Positions 60,509-64,000 of a DNA stretch of 64,000 bases are shown here, piece after piece; positions within the stretch are counted from its first letter, which is position 1, and each line of letters begins with the position of its first letter. The DNA comes from Streptococcus intermedius SK54 = ATCC 27335 (GTDB lineage: Bacteria; Bacillota; Bacilli; Lactobacillales; Streptococcaceae): contig NZ_ATFK01000001.1 of the NCBI RefSeq assembly GCF_000413475.1, forward strand, positions 186,001 to 250,000, in the 5' to 3' direction. A program made the translations under genes and the position numbers. The notes beneath the pieces are model-generated. The model ran no database searches. It was given only the letters and a program-made list of their open reading frames with translations, and was not told the origin of the DNA.

Positions 60509-61546
60509 GTGTTAGCGATTGAAGAGTGCAAAGCTGTAAATCTGACAAATCTACCTAGTTTAACGATTTTGACTGGTGATGATACAGGACAATTTGAATG
60601 GATGAAATCACAATTTTTGCATCAAATTCAATATGATATTGCAGATTTAAATGTAGCTTATTTCGATATGAAAGAAGCTGCTTATCCAGATGTGGAGATC
60701 GATTTAGTGAGTTTGCCCTTCTTTTCCGAAGAGAAAATCGTTATTTTGGATCATCTTCTGGACATAACAACTGCTAAAAAGCGCTATTTGACAGATGAGG
60801 AATTAAAATCTTTTGAGCAATATTTGGAAAATCCTGCAGATACGACCAAATTAGTCATTTTTGCAGAAGGGAAGTTAGACAGTAAACGGCGAATTGTAAA
60901 ATTGCTCAAGCGAGATGGTAAAATTTTTGAAGCAAGTGAGCCCAAAGAACAAGAATTACGCACCTACTTTAGTAAGCAAGTTCAAGAACAGGGGTTAGAA
61001 CTTCGTTCGCAAGTTTTAGAGGAATTGCTTATTAAGTCTGGTTTCGATTTTAGTGAAATTAGTAAAAACTTAGCTTTTTTAAGGGATTATAAAAAAGATG
61101 GCATCATTACAAGCGAAGACATTTCTGAAGCAATTCCAAAAACTTTACAGGATAATATTTTTGACTTGACTCAGATGATTTTGCATCAAAAGGTGGACGC
61201 AGCGAGAAGTTTGGTACGAGATTTGACTTTGCAAGGTGAAGATGAAATCAAGCTGATTGCGATTATGTTGGGCCAGTTTCGTATATTTGCGCAAGTGAAA
61301 ATCCTCTTTGAAAATGGACGTAATGAAAGCCAGATTGTAGCAGATTTGTCTAGTTATTTGGGACGAAAGGTGAATCCTTTTCAAATTAAATATGCCTTGC
61401 GTGATGTCCGCTCATTACCCTTGAAAGCTTTACAAAAGTCTCTCTCCTGCTTGATTGAAACAGATTATCAGATTAAATCAGGAGTTTACGAAAAAGGTTA
61501 CTTATTTGACTTGGCTTTGTTAAAGATCATGACCCACAACTTATAA
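60509..61546 (+). CDS. holA: DNA polymerase III subunit delta
   Basis: This 345-aa protein is the delta subunit of the clamp loader, which opens the beta clamp. The three-domain layout is seen, with 'LPFFSEEKIVILDHLLD' in domain I and 'ISKNLAFLRDY' near 200. The start is GTG 60509 with a perfect AAAGGAGGT. The delta-prime partner (holB) is at 13135. sodA follows after 70 bases from its own promoter. Confidence 0.92.
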   Translation: MLAIEECKAVNLTNLPSLTILTGDDTGQFEWMKSQFLHQIQYDIADLNVAYFDMKEAAYPDVEIDLVSLPFFSEEKIVILDHLLDITTAKKRYLTDEELKSFEQYLENPADTTKLVIFAEGKLDSKRRIVKLLKRDGKIFEASEPKEQELRTYFSKQVQEQGLELRSQVLEELLIKSGFDFSEISKNLAFLRDYKKDGIITSEDISEAIPKTLQDNIFDLTQMILHQKVDAARSLVRDLTLQGEDEIKLIAIMLGQFRIFAQVKILFENGRNESQIVADLSSYLGRKVNPFQIKYALRDVRSLPLKALQKSLSCLIETDYQIKSGVYEKGYLFDLALLKIMTHNL

Positions 61547-61555
61547 GCAAATAAG

Positions 61556-61584
61556 TTGAAAATTTTGTAGGTCTACGTTATCAT
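61556..61584 (+). promoter_or_regulatory. sodA promoter
   Basis: TTGAAA (61556-61561), a 17-base spacer and TATCAT (61579-61584). It begins 10 bases after the holA stop. Confidence 0.6.
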
Positions 61585-61616
61585 TTTCATATAAAATGAA
61601 AAAGAGGAACAAAACA

Positions 61617-62222
61617 ATGGCAATTATTTTACCTGATCTACCTTATGCTTATGATGCTTTGGAACCATATATTGATGAAGAAACCATGCATTTGCATCAT
61701 GACAAACATCATAATACCTATGTAACCAACGTGAATGCTGCACTGGCAAAACATCCTGAGATTGGCAAGGATTTAGAACAACTTTTAGCTGATGTAGAGT
61801 CTATTCCAGTCGATATTCGTCAAGCGGTTATTAATAATGGTGGTGGACATTTGAATCATAGTCTTTTTTGGGAATTGATGACACCAGAAGAAACAGCACC
61901 ATCAGCAGAATTAGCGGCAGACCTTGAAGCAACATTTGGTTCATTTGACGATTTCAAAACAGCCTTTACAACAGCTGCAACAATTCGTTTCGGTTCAGGC
62001 TGGGCTTGGCTAGTGGTAAACAAAGAAGGTAAGCTAGAAGTGATGTCAACTGCTAACCAAGATACGCCAATCTCTGAAGGAAAAACACCTATTTTGGGAA
62101 TTGATGTTTGGGAGCATGCTTACTATGTGAAATATCGCAATGTTCGCCCAGACTACATTAAGGCTTTCTTTTCAGTTATCAACTGGAATAAGGTCAATGA
62201 ATTGTACAAAGCAGCGAAATAA
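61617..62222 (+). CDS. sodA: Superoxide dismutase, manganese type
   Basis: This 201-aa enzyme dismutates superoxide. The metal ligands are His27 ('HLHHDKHH'), His81 ('HLNHSLFW'), Asp163 and His167 ('[10 protein letters not shown]'). Gly77 and Gln148 are the residues typical of Mn rather than Fe enzymes. ATG 61617 ([13 protein letters not shown]) has AGAGGAAC; the frame extends seven codons further up but without conservation. It ends at the strong terminator 62240. Confidence 0.96.
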   Translation: MAIILPDLPYAYDALEPYIDEETMHLHHDKHHNTYVTNVNAALAKHPEIGKDLEQLLADVESIPVDIRQAVINNGGGHLNHSLFWELMTPEETAPSAELAADLEATFGSFDDFKTAFTTAATIRFGSGWAWLVVNKEGKLEVMSTANQDTPISEGKTPILGIDVWEHAYYVKYRNVRPDYIKAFFSVINWNKVNELYKAAK

Positions 62223-62239
62223 GATAACAAGTTAGATAG

Positions 62240-62274
62240 AAAAAGACGAATCTGAAAAGGATTCGTCTTTTTCT
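62240..62274 (+). terminator. Terminator after sodA
   Basis: AAAAAGACGAATC (62240-62252) is the exact reverse complement of GATTCGTCTTTTT (62260-62272). It may also serve the convergent gene. Confidence 0.9.
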
Positions 62275-62294
62275 GCTATCATATATCATAAAAA

Positions 62295-62669
62295 TTACTT
62301 ATAAATTCCAGCCAAATAAAACCAGATTTGCTCCTTGAGAAATTTTAGAGAATGATCATTGGTTCGATCAATGACACCGAAAACAAGATAGTGATTTCTA
62401 AACAGCAGTTCATAATCAATATGCTCTCCAATAAGGATAATTTTTCCCATTTTATCATATTTCCGGATTGTTTCAATTCTTTTGGTGGCATCTTCAAATG
62501 AGAAAAATTTGGATTGTACTACAAAATAAGTAGTCGGGCGAAAAGTTCGCTGCGCAGGATGCGTCAATCGCAGCTTTATTTTAAAGAATTGATGGATTGT
62601 TCGAAGATAGAGAGCCGTAAAATAGAGAGAAATAGAGCTAATAAAAGAATAAGGTTGAATTTGAATCAT
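62295..62669 (-). CDS. Unrecognised 124-aa protein
   Basis: This protein has a basic, beta-rich composition ('IKLRLTHPAQRTFRPTTYFV', 'IILIGEHIDYELLFRNHYLV') and one mildly hydrophobic N-terminal stretch. I do not recognise a family. ATG 62669 (MIQIQPYSF) has CAGGAGG and is preferred to the longer frame. It is convergent with sodA and divergent from the C39 transporter region, with a large inverted repeat upstream. Confidence 0.6.
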   Translation of the reverse strand: MIQIQPYSFISSISLYFTALYLRTIHQFFKIKLRLTHPAQRTFRPTTYFVVQSKFFSFEDATKRIETIRKYDKMGKIILIGEHIDYELLFRNHYLVFGVIDRTNDHSLKFLKEQIWFYLAGIYK

Positions 62670-62729
62670 TATTTTTCCTCCTGGTTTATATCCTACCATA
62701 TCAAATGAAAGATAACTGAGCAAATCCTG

Positions 62730-62791
62730 AACGGTATGTATAATGGCCTGAACAGCATTTTTGAACCATTCAGGCCATTATACATACCGTT
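62730..62791. repeat. Perfect 23-bp inverted repeat in a divergent intergenic region
   Basis: Arms 62730-62752 and 62769-62791 are exact reverse complements over 23 bases (inner part TATAATGGCCTGAA / TTCAGGCCATTATA), separated by 16 bases. It lies between the 124-aa gene and the small membrane gene before the C39 transporter. It may be an operator, a strong RNA hairpin or a mobile-element remnant. Each arm contains TATAAT on one strand. Confidence 0.8.
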
Positions 62792-62865
62792 TAAGATTTT
62801 TGTAATTTATTTAAAAATATTTTGGGATAATCATATTATAACGATGAAAGGGCTTATTCTATCAG

Positions 62866-63117
62866 ATGATTATTTTAGATAAATTTTTCAGTCCGTCAGC
62901 GACAGTGCTATTAAGACTAGAAAAATTTCAAAATTGGGGAAATAGCAATGCCACAGCACTGTTTATTCTTTTTTTATCACTCAGCTATTTATTTATCCAT
63001 TCTATTCCCATATTAAGTATTCTACTAACCAGCTTTGCTTTTAGTATGATGATAAGTTATGTTTTAATAGATGTTTATCTCAAATTACGTGTCTACTATT
63101 ACCTACGTAAAAAATAA
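62866..63117 (+). CDS. Small membrane protein upstream of the C39 transporter
   Basis: This 83-aa protein has two hydrophobic helices (about 31-45 and 48-68) and a basic tail ('YLKLRVYYYLRKK'). No family is recognised. It sits 32 bases before the peptidase transporter with no terminator, so the two are probably cotranscribed. Immunity, transporter accessory or precursor-related roles would fit but nothing in the sequence decides. Confidence 0.55.
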   Translation: MIILDKFFSPSATVLLRLEKFQNWGNSNATALFILFLSLSYLFIHSIPILSILLTSFAFSMMISYVLIDVYLKLRVYYYLRKK

Positions 63118-63149
63118 TCCGAGTTTATTTTAGAAAGGAAATCATTGTT

Positions 63150-64000
63150 GTGAATGTTAAGAAAACATTTGTTCCTCAAATAGATGCAAGAGATTGCGGT
63201 GTCGCTGCGCTTGCTTCCATTGCAAAATACTATGGTTCAGACTACTCTCTTGCACATCTGAGAGAACTTGCTAAGACAAGTAAAGAAGGGACAACGGCTC
63301 TTGGAATTGTTCAAGCAGCGCAAGAAATAGGTTTTGAGACACGACCGATTCAAGGGGATATGTCTTTGTTTGATATGGAAGCTATTCCCTATCCTTTTAT
63401 CGTTCATGTTCAGAAAAAAGGTGAACTCCCACATTATTATGTTATCTATAAAAATACGAAAAAAGGTCTGCTAGTTGGAGATCCTGACCCAAGTGTAAAA
63501 ATAACCAAGATCTCAAAAGAAACATTTGCAACAGAATGGACTGGTGTTGCTATTTTTTTAGCACCAGAACCTAGCTATAAACCACATAAGGATAAGAAAA
63601 ATGGTTTGATAAGCTTAATTCCTCTTATTTTTAAACAGAAAATGCTGGTCACCTATATTGTTTTAGCTAGTTTGCTTGTGACACTCATCAATATTGTTGG
63701 ATCTTACTACCTACAAGGAATTTTAGATGAATACATTCCAAATCAAATGAGATCAACTCTTGGAATAGTGTCTATTGGTCTGATTATTACTTATATTTTG
63801 CAGCAAATGATGAGTTTTTCCAGAGATTACTTATTGATTGTACTTAGTCAGCGGCTGACCATCGATGTGATTTTATCATATATTCGACACATTTTTGAAT
63901 TACCGATGTCTTTTTTTGCTACGAGACGCACTGGAGAGATTATTTCTCGTTTTACAGATGCTAATTCCATTATTGATGCTCTCGCTTCTACAATACTTTC
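63150..64000 (+). CDS. C39 peptidase/ABC exporter of ComA/BlpA type (partial, runs off the window)
   Basis: The first 283 codons of a bacteriocin- or pheromone-processing exporter are present. The C39 peptidase (about 1-135) has catalytic Cys16 ('DARDCGVAAL'), His95 ('LPHYYVIY') and Asp111 ('LVGDPDP'), and would cut double-glycine leaders. Membrane helices follow from about 165. 'YLQGILDEYIPNQMRSTLGI' and 'LPMSFFATRRTGEIISRFTD' match pneumococcal ComA and BlpA; I cannot separate the two without the rest. The start is GTG 63150 with AGAAAGGA. It is preceded by a small membrane gene. Confidence 0.9.
   Translation, partial: MNVKKTFVPQIDARDCGVAALASIAKYYGSDYSLAHLRELAKTSKEGTTALGIVQAAQEIGFETRPIQGDMSLFDMEAIPYPFIVHVQKKGELPHYYVIYKNTKKGLLVGDPDPSVKITKISKETFATEWTGVAIFLAPEPSYKPHKDKKNGLISLIPLIFKQKMLVTYIVLASLLVTLINIVGSYYLQGILDEYIPNQMRSTLGIVSIGLIITYILQQMMSFSRDYLLIVLSQRLTIDVILSYIRHIFELPMSFFATRRTGEIISRFTDANSIIDALASTIL

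Noticed and set aside
62750..62800. ComE/BlpR-type direct repeat in the large inverted repeat
   Set aside because: CATTCAGG resembles part of such a box, but no second repeat with the right spacing is present.

Overview
The window is a chromosomal segment of an AT-rich Firmicute, almost certainly a Streptococcus of the mitis/sanguinis type. The evidence is gene order and gene content: upp-clpP-ylbG-livJHMGF-acuB, tmk-holB-yabA-rsmI, glmU-nudF-macP-mtnN, slrA, rplK-rplA, pyrH-frr-cvfB, holA-sodA, and a ComA/BlpA-type C39 peptidase transporter at the right edge. Promoters are mostly TGnTATAAT extended -10 boxes, and transcription units are short and closed by strong hairpin-T-tract terminators. 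I see no rRNA, tRNA, CRISPR array, integrase or insertion sequence.

Layout. 1-3.9 kb: a frameshifted C-S lyase (malY/patB type), then an Mg2+ P-type ATPase behind an M-box riboswitch and a short leader ORF. 4-11.4 kb: uracil salvage, ClpP under a CtsR box, YlbG, the branched-chain amino acid ABC importer with a CodY-like box, and a CBS-ACT protein with a cre-like site. 11.5-18.4 kb: YitT, then a replication/repair/translation block (tmk, holB, yabA, rsmI, ogt, an ArsC-like protein, nth, VOC, exoA). 18.5-21.3 kb: an eroded accessory patch with sdpRI-like relics that still carry twin operators, DUF3290-DUF421 and a SemiSWEET. 21.6-24.8 kb: metG and a DUF2974 hydrolase.

24.9-37.7 kb is the most distinctive part. 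It holds a BceRS-like two-component system, a TraX-family membrane protein, two BceAB-like ABC modules whose ATPases are identical over about 252 residues although the permeases have diverged, and an ABC-2 exporter linked to a LytTR regulator with a DUF3021 membrane partner. It also holds an unrecognised two-helix membrane protein and small ORFs missed by length cut-offs. Three copies of a CTTACA-N4-TGTAAG-type palindrome at nearly fixed distance from a -10-like element tie the TraX gene, a 42-codon ORF and the second BceAB to what is probably one regulator. A 21-bp-phased direct repeat before the ABC-2 operon is the likely LytTR target. I infer an envelope-stress/antimicrobial-peptide sensing and detoxification island with possible peptide components.

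37.8-51 kb: an amino acid permease, acetyltransferases, an RpiB/LacAB-like protein, a cold-shock protein, a Tad2-like (DUF2829) protein, the cell-wall cluster glmU-nudF-macP-mtnN, an ABC-F ATPase and the SlrA rotamase. 51-64 kb: ftsK/spoIIIE on a probably leaderless transcript, a structured intergenic repeat, a CtpE-like ATPase, DUF3397, ribosomal L11/L1, pyrH-frr, cvfB, holA, sodA, a large perfect inverted repeat, and the truncated C39 transporter.
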